DNA of 64,000 nt from Symsagittifera roscoffensis (Eukaryota > Xenacoelomorpha > Acoela > Convolutidae), in assembly GCF_963678635.1 (NCBI RefSeq), contig NC_087065.1:42225430-42289429 (forward strand), read 5' to 3'. The notes under the pieces were generated by a model. The model did no database searches. It had not been told where the DNA came from and saw only the letters and a list, made by a program, of their open reading frames with translations. Shown here piece after piece: positions 19,658 through 32,757 of this stretch. Position 1 is the stretch's first letter. Each line of letters opens with the position of its first letter. The position numbers and the translations under genes are program-made.

Positions 19658-22310
19658 ACACGTGCTTCCGAAAGTCCGAGCTTTCAGCTCGACAGCCCAG
19701 GAAGAAGCTTTTAGAGCGTAACTTTTGGTTTAGGGAACCCTCCCTGGCGAACCGCCTTCATCAGCGCATACACTTCTTCAAGCCTGTTGGACTCAAGTCT
19801 CGGCTGCTTAAGTACTTCTGGTCCCACTTCCAATCCGACTACCTATGGATGGACTCAACTACCTGGAGACTATAGGAGGAAACTCTTTTACGTTTTATAA
19901 CGTAAATTTTTTTAATAATCATAATAAGAAGAACCGAGTAAACTAAACCCTGCAAAGAAAAAACTTTTCAAACTAAACTCAAAAAGATGGACTTAAAATG
20001 AGGCTAAGAGTCTATCAGATTTTTGAAGAAAGCTACGAATACAGCAATTTTGAGAAAGCAGTTTTAATGTAAGAGAAAGCAGAATTTGCACCCAGTATTG
20101 CAAGGGAGTCTCAATATTTAGAAAACTGCCTGCTCTGGGTTCCTTTATTTTGTGTGCTCATATTCTTATTGAGTATACTTAGAAAAATCTGTGCTAAGCA
20201 TGCCGCACCGCGGGCTTCAAGGCTAGTTTTTCAAAAAATAAAATTATCGCAAGGAAATACTCAGTTCATCACTTCAATTAGTTTGGCTTAGGTCAATGCT
20301 AAAAAAGGTAAATGGTAAATTAAACATCCGATACAAAAGGACAAAGGTTGTGTATTATAAAGCAGAAAGCGTTCCACCGTACAGGCAGTAGTTCATAGTC
20401 AATGGAAGTGACTGACAACGGTTACCCAGCCTTGTCGTGAGTGGTCTTCTGCTTCCACCAGCGGTTACCCGATGACTTAGTCAAATCGTGAGCGGTTAAT
20501 GCCAAATATGTCGGTTTTATTTTAAAAAATAATCGGTTCGGATCGAAATTTCCAAATTTTCGTTATGGCTCTTTGGTGCTCATTTTTCTCGCATTAACTG
20601 AAAACCAGATGTCAAAAAGCTGCTTGAAACATTAACAACCTTGTCATATTACTAATGGTCCAAACTGATTACTTGCTTGAGAAGAGTCTTCTTTGTTCTG
20701 CACAGAGGTTATCGGAAATACATACAGACGGAAATTAAAGCTAGGTTATGAAACGCCTGGCTAGCGTCTAAACACAGCTTCACATGCTTTCAACCGTCTC
20801 TACCGAAGCCACTTCTATGTGTGGTCCATTAAAATCGGGTCGCCAAAGTCATTACTACTCAAAAGTTTGGCCAGATCACGCAAATTACCTTAGTTATATG
20901 CAAAAATAGTAAGCTCATGGCTGGGTCTCAGTATCCTCAGACCACGAGGTCACTCCCAAAACAGGGCTTCTACCTAATTATCATATTACTTTTGTTTTTG
21001 CTCAGTAGAAAAAAATCATCATATCAATCGAAGATGGATCAACCCTTTCCCTCAATTGCTAGCTTCTCATACTCTGAAAATTAATTCGGTGTTCATTAAA
21101 TTCAACTCAGGACATGCCAAGAAGCTAAAATTAGTTAAAAAAATAGTTTCAGTCCCTTCCCAAGAACCTTCCGGATTCTTGAATCCGGACGAAGAGCAGA
21201 CTTATCGTCACTCGGGAAGGAGAGTAAAATCCTTCCGATGCCCCTCCGAATTCTCGGGAATTGCTCCGTAACGATTGTAGCTGCACAATCGTTACAATTC
21301 GAAATTTTCCTCCAACAAAATAAAATTGGTCGTGTTTCCAATTCGTGTCGTAGATCGGTTTTCTAATAGCAAAAATTGTTGTTTTGATGATTTTCACGCT
21401 TTTGCTGTATTCGCAAGTAAAAATGGTTTCGTAACTTCACAATCGAATTTTTAAAATTTCACATGTTAGTTAAAATTGACCTCTCCAAATTTGATCCATT
21501 TATCAAATAAGACCGTTAAACACTGAAACAGCCAATCCTCCCACTAAACTACTCCAATATAATTTCGATTTCGACTTGCATTTTGACCGCCATTCTGTTT
21601 GAATTTCACATACTCCTCGAACAGCCCGGTCAATGTCCTCAATGTGTCTCGTGAAAGTCATTACAATGGTACAGTACCGTCAAACAGAATTTACAAAATG
21701 CATGAACTTTTATCCACATCATATCGACTCATTGCAAACTACCAATGGCATCAAACTACCTCGCCATTGCCCTCTAAAACTTTTCATTTATCTGCACTTT
21801 GAGGATTTTACTGAAGGTAAAAAGTCTTTTCTGACTTCAAGTGCCATTGTTTCAAATTAAAACGTTTTCTCCTAGGTTTAAAAGGCGTTGGGACAAAGCG
21901 CCCTACTAAAAACAACCATGCAGGCTGGAATATTTATTATACTCTTCACTCAAGCCTCTCTAAATAAATAGTAAGTGTCTCTAAAAACACTATTTAAAAA
22001 TACAATGCAAACTTACAAGTGCATTAAATATAGAAACATAAAACTCAACTTAAAGTTTTCTTTCATTCAGCTCCAATTCAAAATTTAGCTGCTTGGTTTC
22101 TCATTTGAGTTTTTCTCACACAAAATTAATTCTTTCTTTTAATTATCTTCTTCTTGGTAACTCCTTCGTTCTTTTTTTTCTTTGATTTTCATCGTTTAGA
22201 TGTTCTAAAAATTCTAAATTCTTCTAATCTTTCTATTTTTTGCATCGTTTGGCTCGGCTTTTTATCACTGCTCCATCTCCTCCTTCTGTGACATCAACCC
22301 CGCACTCTCG

Positions 22311-23485
22311 GTTTCAGTGTTTTGCAACACATCGGTGGCGATTTTGAGGCTGTTGGAGGCAGTTCTCCATTACGTCTGCTCTTTTACCATTTGTTTGCAA
22401 CAAGGTAGAGGGTCTATACTAGTTTCCCTATTCCTGCAGAAGCTGATGTGGAGGCACAACGTCACATTTATCTCCAGGTCTGCCTTCAACATTTCTTCTC
22501 TTTCTCTCCCGTCACAACCATTCGTTCTCGACGATCTCTTCACTGCGGTTGTTACTGCATTCCGATGCCTTACAAAAGCTTGTTTGAAAACTCTCGATCG
22601 TATTTCCATCAGATACGAATTGTACATTATGCTGTGCTTCGACATATGCTTCTTGGCATACTCTTACAACCATGCAGTCAAGTTGGCTCTGAACCAGGGC
22701 ATCAGTTGTCTAAATATTTAAAGATCTAAATATTTTATACAAGCAAGTTCCTCCAACTGTTCTTTGGTCGGTGCTTCTTGTCGATTGTTTTCCTCATCAT
22801 GAGCTTCCAGCCATCAAATTGCCATAGTAACTCCAAATATTACTATCGTTATGGACTGTGATGAGTCTGGTAAACCCATGGAGAGCAGCTCTCAAGAGTC
22901 CCAGATCAACACCAGATTACTTCGCCTGGGATACCACCATGTTTGTAGCAAACAAGGGCACGGGAATTCATCATAAATCAACATCATGCTTCTCCAGTTT
23001 CGTTTCCCCGACGCTTCCAGTAGTGGCTCCAATTCCATCATCAATCGGTGGATTTCATCATTGTCGTCTACTACATTATAATCCGTCGCTGTTGATCCTC
23101 TCTGTTTGTGTCTTTCAAAATCACTGAAGTTTCCACTAGCATATCTCATGAATTTCTTTCCCAGTATCAGTTCTAACTCATCCTTGGTTCTTCCTGACAC
23201 TACGGTAAGCATCTTACATAGCAACTCGTAAAATTTCTCCGACATCCTCGCAAGTCTTACACATTTTGGCACTGAGAAGGCTTGATCCACGATCGTCCTT
23301 GTACTCATTACATCCACTGCTACAATGTTTACTGGATATCGACCTTTGCACATTGACGCCAAAGTCAATCCTTCTAGGTATCGCGCTCCACATGGTCTGC
23401 GGTAAGTTTCACTCTGCCTGATGTTCGTTTCCACTTTTAAGGCTTCTCTCCATTTTCCAAAATGCTTCTGTTCTGTTTGTAACAC
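22311..23485 (-). pseudogene. Hydrophobic/membrane module at the end of the second block, copy 1
   Basis: The frame 22892-23485 (197 codons) contains ETYRRPCGARYLEGLTLASM, MSEKFYELLCKMLTVVSGRT and ends with PCLLQTWWYPRRSNLVLIWD. In unit R the uninterrupted version continues into a strongly hydrophobic stretch (AITIVIVALMMAIRWLEAHV), probably a membrane helix, followed by a tail of about 150 residues. Here that helix is shifted out of frame, and about 65 bp near 22710 are deleted. The tail is in 22370-22645. A membrane anchor near the C-terminus would fit an envelope-like protein, but no fusion or glycoprotein family is recognised. Confidence 0.45.
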
Positions 23486-24340
23486 TCTCAGAAAACTTCT
23501 ACATTGATGGCTGTGACCATCTCATGCTTTTGTTCTAGTTTCAATAGCGACTCTAAAGAACCAAACATGATGTAGAAACCTAGTGCAGTCACTAGATTCA
23601 CTTCAGTTCCTCCATGGCAATCAGCAATTAGCTCAGTTTCCGTTTTCGCTTTCATCACTTAGTTTTTGAACACTATCTTCAATTGCTTGTGCTGTTTCAC
23701 AAGTGTCTTTACGCAGCCAAGACCTCGACACATTTGACCTTCGAGTCCACAAATTTTCGCCAGACAGTTATCAGGTTCAACACAATCTTCTGGTCCCCAG
23801 CCAGGCAACTCCAAATTGTTCTCTTGGTTGCTCCTAGAGGCTGTTGGCATCAAATTGTAGATAATGTTGAGGTCAGCAAATTACAATCTGTATTTAATTC
23901 CCTTGTATATCCTGCGTCGCTCGTAGTTTCGAATAAGCATTTGGTCTCGGGCACCATGATGGTTTATTTAATTCCCACACCACCATCAGGTTCGTTCTCA
24001 GAAACGCGTCTGAGAAACCCAATTCAAATTTATCGAAATACGGTTATCAGATTTCGGTATGGAAGATGCAGTCACTTTTTCTTCCAATACAAGTCCCAAT
24101 TTAACTTATTGACTGGCAATGCTTCTTATCGTTGAAGTTCTTGACGACCAAAATCTCAACAACACCTCTTAATGGTAATCGAAGTAACAACCATGTATGT
24201 CCTCATTGATGAAAGGATTATATACCATTCCAACAATTCCCAACCCATAACGGTGTGAATTATTTCCGATCGGTCCACATTATTCACTGGACTTCAGCAG
24301 TGTCCCTATCGAGTCTTTCGTGAGCCTAAGCTCCTTTTTC
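23486..24340 (-). pseudogene. Cys-rich module, copy 1
   Basis: The frame 23659-23853 carries ELPGWGPEDCVEPDNCLAKI and a total of five Cys spaced over about 25 residues. The better copy is 30453-30773. The remaining sequence up to 24340 is riddled with stops, but fragments (FELGFSDAFLRTNLMVVWEL) show it was coding. Paired cysteines suggest a secreted or luminal domain, in keeping with the membrane segment that follows. This is inference. Confidence 0.4.
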
Positions 24341-24355
24341 GAGAATCTTCGGATT

Positions 24356-25754
24356 TCATCGATCTTCTGCAATAGTTCTAGTTCTACGGTTTTTTTTCAT
24401 GTTCACCCTGAAATGATTAATGTCCATTAGCACTTGTGAGAGCAAGGTATTTACTAGCTCACTGCCCTCTCTCAGCGTTTTTGCACAAGTAATCAGCGCT
24501 GGTACCGATAATTGTTCCAATATGAACCGAACGAAACAGAGAGCATCTCTCCGTTTTGCACACGCTACTGCCGCTCCTTCATTGATCATAAGGTCTCTCA
24601 GACTCGTCATTAAGAGCACCATCTCTTCTTTCGATCTCCTCCTCTCTTCCGAGTCATACTCTCCCATCGTAAATCCCGTTATACACCAAGCAAATCTGAG
24701 TTGCAGATCAGTATCTTCGGAGTAATTTGCATTTGATCCACTGTTTCCGCGTGCTGTAGGGAAAAGATTAACGTTCCATACGCCTTTTGCTCCGTCGCTG
24801 TGCCCCCTGAAATTTTTTCCAAGCAACACTCCATGGCACTTTTATTTTCTGGAGCGATCAGGTGTCCTCTAGCTGAATTCCTGTACCCCATCATTTCCAT
24901 GTATCCATCGGCGGGTTCGTCGATCGAGACGGTATTCGATACTGTCAATCGGTTCTTTTCTACTGGGGTCAGCTGTCCTATGAGAGCTCCCTTTCCGTGA
25001 TTCATGCAAGATGGTCTAAAATCTCGTAGGGTACCTTGTCCACATTAGCTAAGTATTTCCATCTCTAATGTCGCTCCAGTCAGAGTGCTGTCCCTCCTCT
25101 TGGTTTTGTAACTGGCTGAGCTTAATCCTGCCATGAGGATGGGTCGCACAATCGTTACATCGATCAGTGTTCTATCTTTACCAGGCAATCGGTCGTCACC
25201 TTGCACCATATCCGCGACTTCCTCGACACGCTTTCGTTTGGCTGAGTTCATAGCTTTTACTGAGATCTCAGAATCTACCTTTGTTTTTACAGTTTTCCTT
25301 ATTGTCACTTTGTTGCCCAGTTTCATCTTCATGCATTGATTTTGTCAATCATCATTTTGGTTCGCATCGTTCCTTTTCGAGTTCTGGACATATATACGGA
25401 TTCATTGCTGCCTTCTTGCTGCGTTGCCTTGATTGGAGAGTTAACTTCACTTTCATCAGTGGCTAAATCAATCAGCAATTTGCTCAATCTCCCTTCGCAC
25501 CCATCCAATTTATCGAGGATCTCTCGCATCAGCGGTCTGTTGAGACCAGTTTTCAACATCGATTGGGTCCCGTAGCGCTGCACTAGTGTCCAGACCTCCT
25601 CCATGAAAACAACTCTGTCCATGTTACAGCCTGTTTTGTTTTCATGATCCCTGTGGTAGACTTCCCACTCTTCTTCTGGCAAGGTTCCCAGGAACTGTAC
25701 TCGAGCTGCGCCTTCTATTCTTCTTCTACGCGGAGACCGCATTAAATATTTCAT
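24356..25754 (-). pseudogene. Basic/helical module, copy 1
   Basis: Four frames in succession: 25329-25754 (RRRRIEGAARVQFLG, LDKLDGCEGRLSKLLIDL), 25045-25332 (basic, with NSAKRKRVEEVADM, a nuclear-localisation-like run), 24679-25005 (TVSIDEPADGYMEMMGYRNS) and 24356-24829 (FAWCITGFTMGEYDSEERRR, FILEQLSVPALITCAKTL). All read smoothly into one another apart from frameshifts, so they were one long protein. No family recognised; helical and basic character would suit a nucleic-acid-binding role, but this is a guess. Confidence 0.45.
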
Positions 25755-28700
25755 TTCGGTGTATTTAAACTTACCAGGAGAGCTGCTCTCCGGCAGGTCA
25801 CGGCTTGGATTTATAAAGGCTGAGGTAGGGTTCCACTCAAGAAACTTAAATTGGGCACTTACATACCGACAGGACCTCTAGAATTGGGTAACTAAATTGT
25901 TGAGGAATTCTAGAATTGATTTAGGGTAATTAAGAATAACTCAAGAAATTTGAAAGGAATAAGGTTTAATTCAAGCAATAAGTTTTCTGTCTGGACCATT
26001 TGGCAGCTTCAGCTGTCCACCTATCCACTCAAGGTTTGCTCTGGTTCACTCGAAGGCTCCTTTTATCTGTTTTTCGTCACTCCTGATTCTCTGCCAGGAA
26101 CAAGACAGCTCTACTCTCGTTTGATTTTTAGAAAAACTGCGAATAGCAATTTTTCTCTACTAATTTTCAGCTACTTTCCCGCAATTTTTACTCGATTCTT
26201 CTGTTTGATTTCTTTTTGAACTTTTAGGCGTCGCGAGAAACTTGAAAATTTCAAATCTGAAACTTAAAGTTCAAAATCAAAATCAATATTTCACGTTCAG
26301 CTCAAGATCAAACTTCCAAATATGACCGACTGGCACAATAGGCGACAAGGCGTACGACGAATCCCTGCGCGAGGTGATCCTGCTACCAGTATCATTATAT
26401 CTATAACTGGTTGACCTTCTTTTCCTCTCTAACATCTTCGACGGCCGTACGATATTGATGTGACACGTTTCCTTCAGATTAGCGTAAACGCACGGCATAC
26501 ACGTGCTACCGACAGTCCGAGCTTTCAGCTCGACATATCCAGGAAGAAGCTTTTAGAGCGTAACTGTTGGTTTAGGGCACCCTCCCTGGCGAACGGCCTT
26601 CATCGGCGCATACACTTCTTCAAGCCTGTTGGACTCAAGTCTCGGCTGCTTAAGTACTTCTGGTCCCACTTCCAATCCGACTACCTATGGATGGACTCAA
26701 CTACCTGGAGACTATAGGAGGAAACTCCTTTACGTTTTATAACGTAAGAATTTTTAATAATCATAATAAGAAGAACCGAGTAAACTAAACCCTGCAAAGA
26801 AAAAACAGTTCAAACTAAACTCAAAAAGATGAATTTAAAATGAGGCTAAGGGTCTATCAGATTTTTGAGGGAAGCTACGAATACAGCAATTTTGAGAAAG
26901 CAGAATTTGGACCCAGTATTGCAAGGGAGTCTCAATATTTAGAAAGCTGCCTGCTCTGGGTTCCTTTATTTTTTGTGCTCATATTCGTATTGAGTTTACT
27001 TAGAAAAATCTGTGCTAAGCATGCCGCACCGTGGGCTTCAAGGCTAGTTTTTCAAAACTAAGGAAATACTCAGTTAAGGAAATACTCAGTTCATCACTTC
27101 AATTAGTTTGGCTTAGGTCAATGCTAAATAAGGTAAATGGTAAATTAAACATCCAATACAAAAGGACAAAGGTTATGTATTATAAAGCAGAAAGCGTTCC
27201 ACCGTACAGGCAGTAGTTCATAGTCATTGGAAGTGACTGACAACGGTTACCCAGCCTTGTCGTGAGTGGTCTTCTGCTTCCACCAGCGGTTACCCAATGA
27301 CTTAGTCAAATCGTGAGCGGTTAATGCCAAATATGTCGGTTTTATTTTAAAAAATAATCGGTTCGGATTGAAATTTCCAACTTTTCGATATGGCTCTTTG
27401 GTGCTCATTTTTCTCGCAGTAACTGAAAACCAGATGTCAAAAAGCTGCTTGAAACATTAACAACCTTGTCATATTGCTGATGGTCCAAACTGATAACTTG
27501 CTTCAGAAGAGTCTTCTTTGTTCTGCACAGAGGTTATCGGAAATACATACAGACGGAAATTAAAGCTAGGGTATGAAACGCCTGGCTAGCGTCTAAATAC
27601 ATCCTCACATGCTTTTAACCGTCTCTACCGAAGCCAGTTCTATGTGTGGTCCATTAAAATCGGGTCGACAAAGTCATTACTACTCAAAATTTTGGCGAGA
27701 TCACGCAAATTACCTTAGTTATATGCAAAAATAATGAGCTCATGGCTGGGTCTCAGTATCCTCAGACCACGAGGTCACTCCCAAAACAGGGTTTCTACCT
27801 AATTATAATGCTCTTTTGTTTTTTACTCAGTAGAAAAAAATCATCATATCAATCGAAGATGGATCAACCCTTTCCCTCAATTCCTAGCTTCTCATACTCT
27901 GAAAATTAATTCGGTGTTAATCAAATTCAACTCAGGACATGCCAGGAAGCTAAAATTAGTTTAAAAAACAGTTTCAGTCCCTTCCCAAGAACCTTCCGGA
28001 TTCTTGAATCCGGACGAAGAGCAGACTTATCGTCACTCGGGAAGGAGAGTAAAATCCTCCCTATGCCCCTCCGAATTCTTGGGAATTGCTCCGTAACGAT
28101 TGTAGCTGCACAATCATTACAATTCGAAATTTTCCTCCACGAAATGTTGCTGTATTCGCGAGTAAAAATGGTTACGTAACTTTACAATTGAATTTTTAAA
28201 ATTTCACATGTTAGTTAAAATTGACCTCTCCAAATTTGATCCGTTTATCAAATAAGACCGTTAATCCACTGAAACAGCCAATCGTCCCACTAAACTACTC
28301 CAATAGAATTTCGATTTCGACATGCATTTTGACCGCCATTCTGTTTGAATTTCACGTACTCCTCGAACAGCCCGGTCAATGCCCTCAATGTGTCTCGTGA
28401 AAGTCATTAAAATGGTACAGTGCCGTCAAACAGAACTTACAAAATGCATGAACTTTTATCCACATCATATCGACTCATTGCAAACTACCAATGGCATCAA
28501 ACTACCTCGCCATTGCCCTCTAAAATTTTTCTTTTATCTGCACTTTGAGCTTTTGACTGAAGATAAAAAGTCTTTTCTGACTTCAAGTGCCATTGTTTCA
28601 AATTAAAACGTTTTCTCCTAGGTTTAAAAGGCGTTGGGACAAAGCGCCCTACTAAAAACCACCATGCAGGCTGGAATATTTATTATACTCTTCACTCAAG

Positions 28701-29060
28701 CCTCTCTAAATAAATAGTAAGTGTCTCTAAAAACACTATTTAAAATTACAATGCAAACTTACAAGTGCATTAAATATAGAAACATAAAACTCAACTAAAA
28801 GTTTTCTTTCATTCAGCTCCAATTCAAAACTTAGCTGCTTGGTTTCTCATATGAGTTTTTCTCACAGAAAAATTAATTCTTTCTTTTAATTATCTTCTTC
28901 TTGGTAACTCCTTCATTCTTTTTTTTCTTTGATTTTCATCGTTTAGATGTTCTAAAAATTCTAAATTCTTCTAATCTTTCTCTTTTTTGCATCTTTTCGC
29001 TCGGCTTTTTGTCACTGCTCCATCTCCTCCTACTGTGACATCGACCCCGCACTCTCGGTT
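25750..29060. other. 3' region of unit M, copy 2
   Basis: Second copy of the AT-rich 3' region (compare 18891-22310). It includes the small ORF 26283-26498. Nothing else coding is supported. Confidence 0.55.
26283..26498 (-). CDS. Small hypothetical ORF in 3' region, copy 2 (71 aa)
   Basis: Near-identical to 19448-19657, with one clear residue change (His to Asn at position 7) and two extra C-terminal residues. No family recognised. Confidence 0.2.
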   Translation of the reverse strand: MPCVYANLKETCHINIVRPSKMLERKRRSTSYRYNDTGSRITSRRDSSYALSPIVPVGHIWKFDLELNVKY

Positions 29061-30240
29061 TCAGTGTTTTGCAACACATCGGTTGCCATTTTGAGGCTGT
29101 TGGAGGCAGTTCTCCATTACGTCTGCTCTTTTACCAATTGTTTGCAACAAGGTAGAGGGTCTAGTTTTCCTATTCCTGCAGAAGCTGTTGTGGAGGCACA
29201 ACGTCACATTTATCTCCAGGTCTGCCTTCAACATTTCTTCTCTTTCTCTCCCGTCACAACCATTCGTTCTCGACGATCTCTTCACTGCGGTTGTTACTGC
29301 ATTCCGATGCCTTACAAAAGCTTGTTTGAAAACTCTCGATCCTATTTCCATCAGATACGAATTGTACATTATGCTGTGCTTCGACATATGCTTCTTGGCA
29401 TACTCTTACAACCATGCAGTCAAGTTGGCTCTGAACCAGGACATCAGTTGTCTTCTGGCCCCGATTTTTTTCACTTCCATCGGAATATTCAAGATTTTGC
29501 ACATTGTCTCAAAAAGATCTAAATATTTTATACAAGCAAGTTCCTCCAACTGTTCTTTGGTCGGTGCTTCTTGTCGATTGTTTTCCTCATCATGAGCTTC
29601 CAGCCATCAAATTGCCATCGTAACTCCAAATATTACTATCGTTATGGACTGTGATGAGTCTGGTAAACCCATGGAGAGCAGCTCTCAAGAGTCCCAGATC
29701 AACACCAGATTACTTCGCCTGGGATACCACCATGTTTGTAGCAAACAATGGCACGGGAATTCATCAGCTATCAACATCATGCTTCTCCAGTTTCGTTTCC
29801 CCGACGCTTCCAGTAGTGGCTCCACTTCCATCATCAATCGGTGGATTTCATCATTGTCGTCTACTACATTATAATCCGTCGCTGTTGATCCTCTCTCTTT
29901 GTGTCTTTCAAAATCACTGAACTTCCACTAGCATATCTCATGAATTTCTTTCCCAGTATCAGTTTTAACTCATCGTTGGTTCTTCCTGACACTGCGGTAA
30001 ACATCTTACATAGCAACTCGTAAAATTTCTCCGACATCCTCGCAAGTCTTACACATTTTGGCACTGAGAAGGCTTGATCCACGATCGTCCTTGTACTCAT
30101 TACATCCACTGCTAGAATGTTTACTGGATATCGACCTTTGCACATTGACGCCAAAGGCAATCCTACTAGGCATCGCGCTCCACATGGTCTGCGGTAAGTT
30201 TCACTCTGTCTGATGGTCGTTTCCACTTTTAAGGCTTCTC
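29061..30240 (-). pseudogene. Hydrophobic/membrane module, copy 2
   Basis: The frame 29864-30226 has ETYRRPCGARCLVGLPLASM and YELLCKMFTAVSGRT. The C-terminal tail lies in 29061-29387 (FKQAFVRHRNAVTTAVKRSS). Unlike copy 1 it keeps the roughly 65 bp between the hydrophobic helix and the tail (about 29450-29515), so the two copies decayed separately. Same uncertain identity as copy 1. Confidence 0.45.
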
Positions 30241-31170
30241 TTCATTTTCCAAAAAGCTTCTGTTGGGTTTGTAACACTCTCGGAAACACTTCTACAATGA
30301 TGGCTGTGACCATCTCATGCTTTTGTTCTAGTTTCATTAGTGACTCTAAAGAACCAAACATGATGTAGAAACCTAGTGCAGTCACTAGATTTACTTCAGT
30401 TCCTCCATGGCAATCAGCAATTAGCCCCAGTTTCTGTTTTCGCTTTCATCACTTAGTTTTTGAACACTATCTTCAATTGCTTGTGATGTTTCAAAAGTGT
30501 CTTCACGCAGCCAAGACCTCCACACATATGACCTTCGAGGCCACAAATTTTCGCCAGACAGTTATCAGGTTCAACACAGTCTTCTGGTCCCCAGCCAGGC
30601 AACTCCACAATGTTCTCTTGGTTGCTCCTAAAGGCTGTTGTCATCAAATTGTAGATAATGTTGAGGTCACGCAAATAAAAATCTCTATTTAATTCCCTTG
30701 TATATCCTGCGTCGCTCGTAGTTTCGAATAAGCATTTGGTCTCGGGCACCATGATGGTTTCTTTAATTCCCACACCACCATCAGGTTCGTTCTCAGAAAC
30801 GCGTCTGAGAAACCCAATTCAAATTTATCGAAATACGGTTATCAGATTTCGGTATGGAAGGTGCAGTCACCTTTTCTTCCAATACAAGTCCCAATTTAAC
30901 TTATTGACTGGCAATGCTTCTTATCGTTGAAGTTCTTGACGACGAAAATCTCAACAACACCTCTTAATGGTAATCGAAGTAACAACCACGTATGTCCTCA
31001 TTGATGAAAGGATTATATACCATTCCAACAATTCCCGACACATAACGGTATGACTTCTTTCCGATCGGTCCACATTATTCACTGGACTTCAGCAGTGTCC
31101 CTATCGAGTCTTTGTGAGCCTAAGCTCCTTGCTCGAGAATCTTCGGATTTCATTGATCTTCTGCAATAGT
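30241..31170 (-). pseudogene. Cys-rich module, copy 2
   Basis: The frame 30453-30773 (106 codons) contains VPETKCLFETTSDAGYTREL, then WGPEDCVEPDNC, CGLEGHMC and GGLGCVKTLL. This is six Cys in about 70 residues, with a highly regular C-x5-C-x4-C-x6-C-x4-C cluster. It ends at a stop at 30453, after which the frame shifts towards the hydrophobic module (MFGSLESLMKLEQKHEM readable at about 30315-30365). It looks like an extracytoplasmic domain; no family recognised. Confidence 0.45.
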
Positions 31171-31177
31171 TCTAGTT

Positions 31178-32757
31178 CTACGGTTTTTTTTTCATGTTCA
31201 CCCGCATTGGCCTGCCTTGATTAATGTCCATTAGCACTTGTGAGAGCAAGGTATTTACTAGCTCACTGCCCTCTCTCAGCGTTTTTGCACAAGTAATCAG
31301 CGCTGGTTCCGATAATTGTTCCAATATGAACCGAACGAAACAGAGAGCATCTCTCCGTTTTGCACACGCTACTGCCGCTCCTTCATTGATCACAAGGTCT
31401 CTCAGACTCGTCATTAAGAGCACCATCTGTTCTTTCGATCTCCTCCTCTCTGCCGAGTCTTACTCTCCCATCGTAAATCCCGTCATACACCAAGCAAATC
31501 TGAGTTGCAGATCAGTATCTTCGGAGTAATTTGCATTTGATCCACTGTTTCCGCGTGCTGTAGGGAAGAGATTAACGTTGCATACGCCTTTTGCTCCGTC
31601 GTTGTGCCCCCTAAAATTTCTTCCAGGTATCACTCAATGGCACCTTTATTTTCTAGAGCGATCAGGTGTCCTCTAGCTGAATTCCTGTACTCCATCATTT
31701 CCATGTATCCATCGGCGAGTTCGTCGATCGAGACGGTATTCGATACTGTCAACCGGTTTTATTCTACTGGGGTCAACTGTCCTATGAGAGGTCCCTTTCC
31801 GTGATTCATGCAAGATGGTCTTAAATCTCGTAGGGCACCTTGTCCACATTAGCTACGTTTTTCCATCTCTAATGTCGCTCCAGTCAGAGTGCGGTCACTC
31901 CTCTTGGTTTTGTAACTGGCTGATCTTAGTCCTGCCATGAGGATGGGTCGCACCATCGTTACATCGATCAGTGTTCTATCTTTACCAGGCAATCGGTCAT
32001 TACCTTACACCATATCCGCGACTTCCTCGACACGCTTTCGTTTGGCTGAGTTCATAGCTTTTACTGAGATCTCAGAATCTTCCTTTGTTTTCACAGTTTT
32101 TCTTATTGTCACTTTGTTGCCCAGTTTCATCTTCATGTCATTGGTTTTGTCTATCACCATTTTGGTTCGCATCGTTCCTTTTCGAGTTCTGGACATATAT
32201 ACGGGTTCATTGCTGTCTTCTTACTGCGTTGCCTTGATTGGAGAGTTAACTTCACGTTCATCAGTGGCTAAATCAATCAGCAATTTGCTCAATCTCCCTT
32301 CGCACCCATCCAATTTATCGAGGATCTCTCGCATCAGCGGTCTGTTGAGACCAGTTTTCAACATCAATTGGGTCCCGTAGCGCTGCACTACTGTCCAGAC
32401 CTCCTCCATGAAAACAACTCTGTCCATGTTACAGCCTGTTCTGTTTTCATGATCCCTGTGGTAAACTTCCCACTCTTCTTCTGGTAAGGTTCCCGGGAAC
32501 TGTGCTCGAGCTGCGCCTTCTATTCTTCTTCTACGCGGAGACCGCATTAAATGTTTCATTTCGGTGGTTTTAAACTTACCAGGAGAGCTGCTCTCCGGCA
32601 GGTCACGGCTTGGATTTATAAAGGCTGAGGTAGGGTTCCATCGTGGTAGTTCCTTCCTCCGCTGGTTCAGTTGTCCCTTCCAATGTTGCTGTTTCAACTT
32701 CGTAACTGTCCAAGAAATTAAAGTCCAGGCTTGACACAGAAAGTTCTTGCTCGTCAT
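31178..32757 (-). pseudogene. Basic/helical module, copy 2 (joined to the rest of unit M)
   Basis: The frame 32221-32757 (178 codons) spans the duplication junction. Residues from NPTSAFINPSRDLPESSSPG are encoded by the 86-bp junction segment, upstream of which the sequence is unique to unit M. The further frames 32005-32196 and 31178-31426 repeat those of copy 1. The clean reading through 32640 shows this is the original arrangement. Confidence 0.5.
32555..32640. repeat. 86-bp junction homology (start of a third copy)
   Basis: Matches 18891-18976 and 25750-25835 and ends at TAGGGTTCCA, after which the sequence diverges. It contains the 15-bp palindrome at 32582-32596. Confidence 0.9.

Larger units (their letters stand above)
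18891..22310. other. 3' region of unit M, copy 1
   Basis: 3.4 kb of AT-rich sequence after the last ORF of the minus-strand coding block. Part of it (about 20710-22310) is similar to the 3' region of unit R (43498-45652), so it belongs to the element. It contains one small minus-strand ORF (19448-19657) and otherwise nothing coding that I can support. Confidence 0.6.
18891..25749. repeat. 6.8-kb tandem duplication, copy 1
   Basis: 6859 bp. It repeats at 25750-32554 and is followed at 32555-32640 by the first 86 bp of a third copy. It contains the 3' region and the last coding third of unit M. Relative to copy 2 it lacks about 65 bp in coding sequence near 22710, and it has about 85 bp near 21315-21405 that copy 2 lacks. 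High identity throughout indicates a recent event. Confidence 0.95.
25750..32554. repeat. 6.8-kb tandem duplication, copy 2
   Basis: 6805 bp, directly abutting copy 1 in the same orientation. It has an extra small tandem duplication (AAGGAAATACTCAGTT at about 27060-27092) and a deletion near 28140 relative to copy 1. This copy joins the rest of unit M at 32640 in frame with its coding strand, so it contains the original junction; copy 1 is the additional one. Confidence 0.95.

Noticed and set aside
22892-25754. Two paralogous host genes in tandem (22.3-25.7 kb and 29.1-32.7 kb)
   Set aside because: They are the two halves of one 6.8-kb duplication, are broken in parallel, and form the downstream part of unit M.
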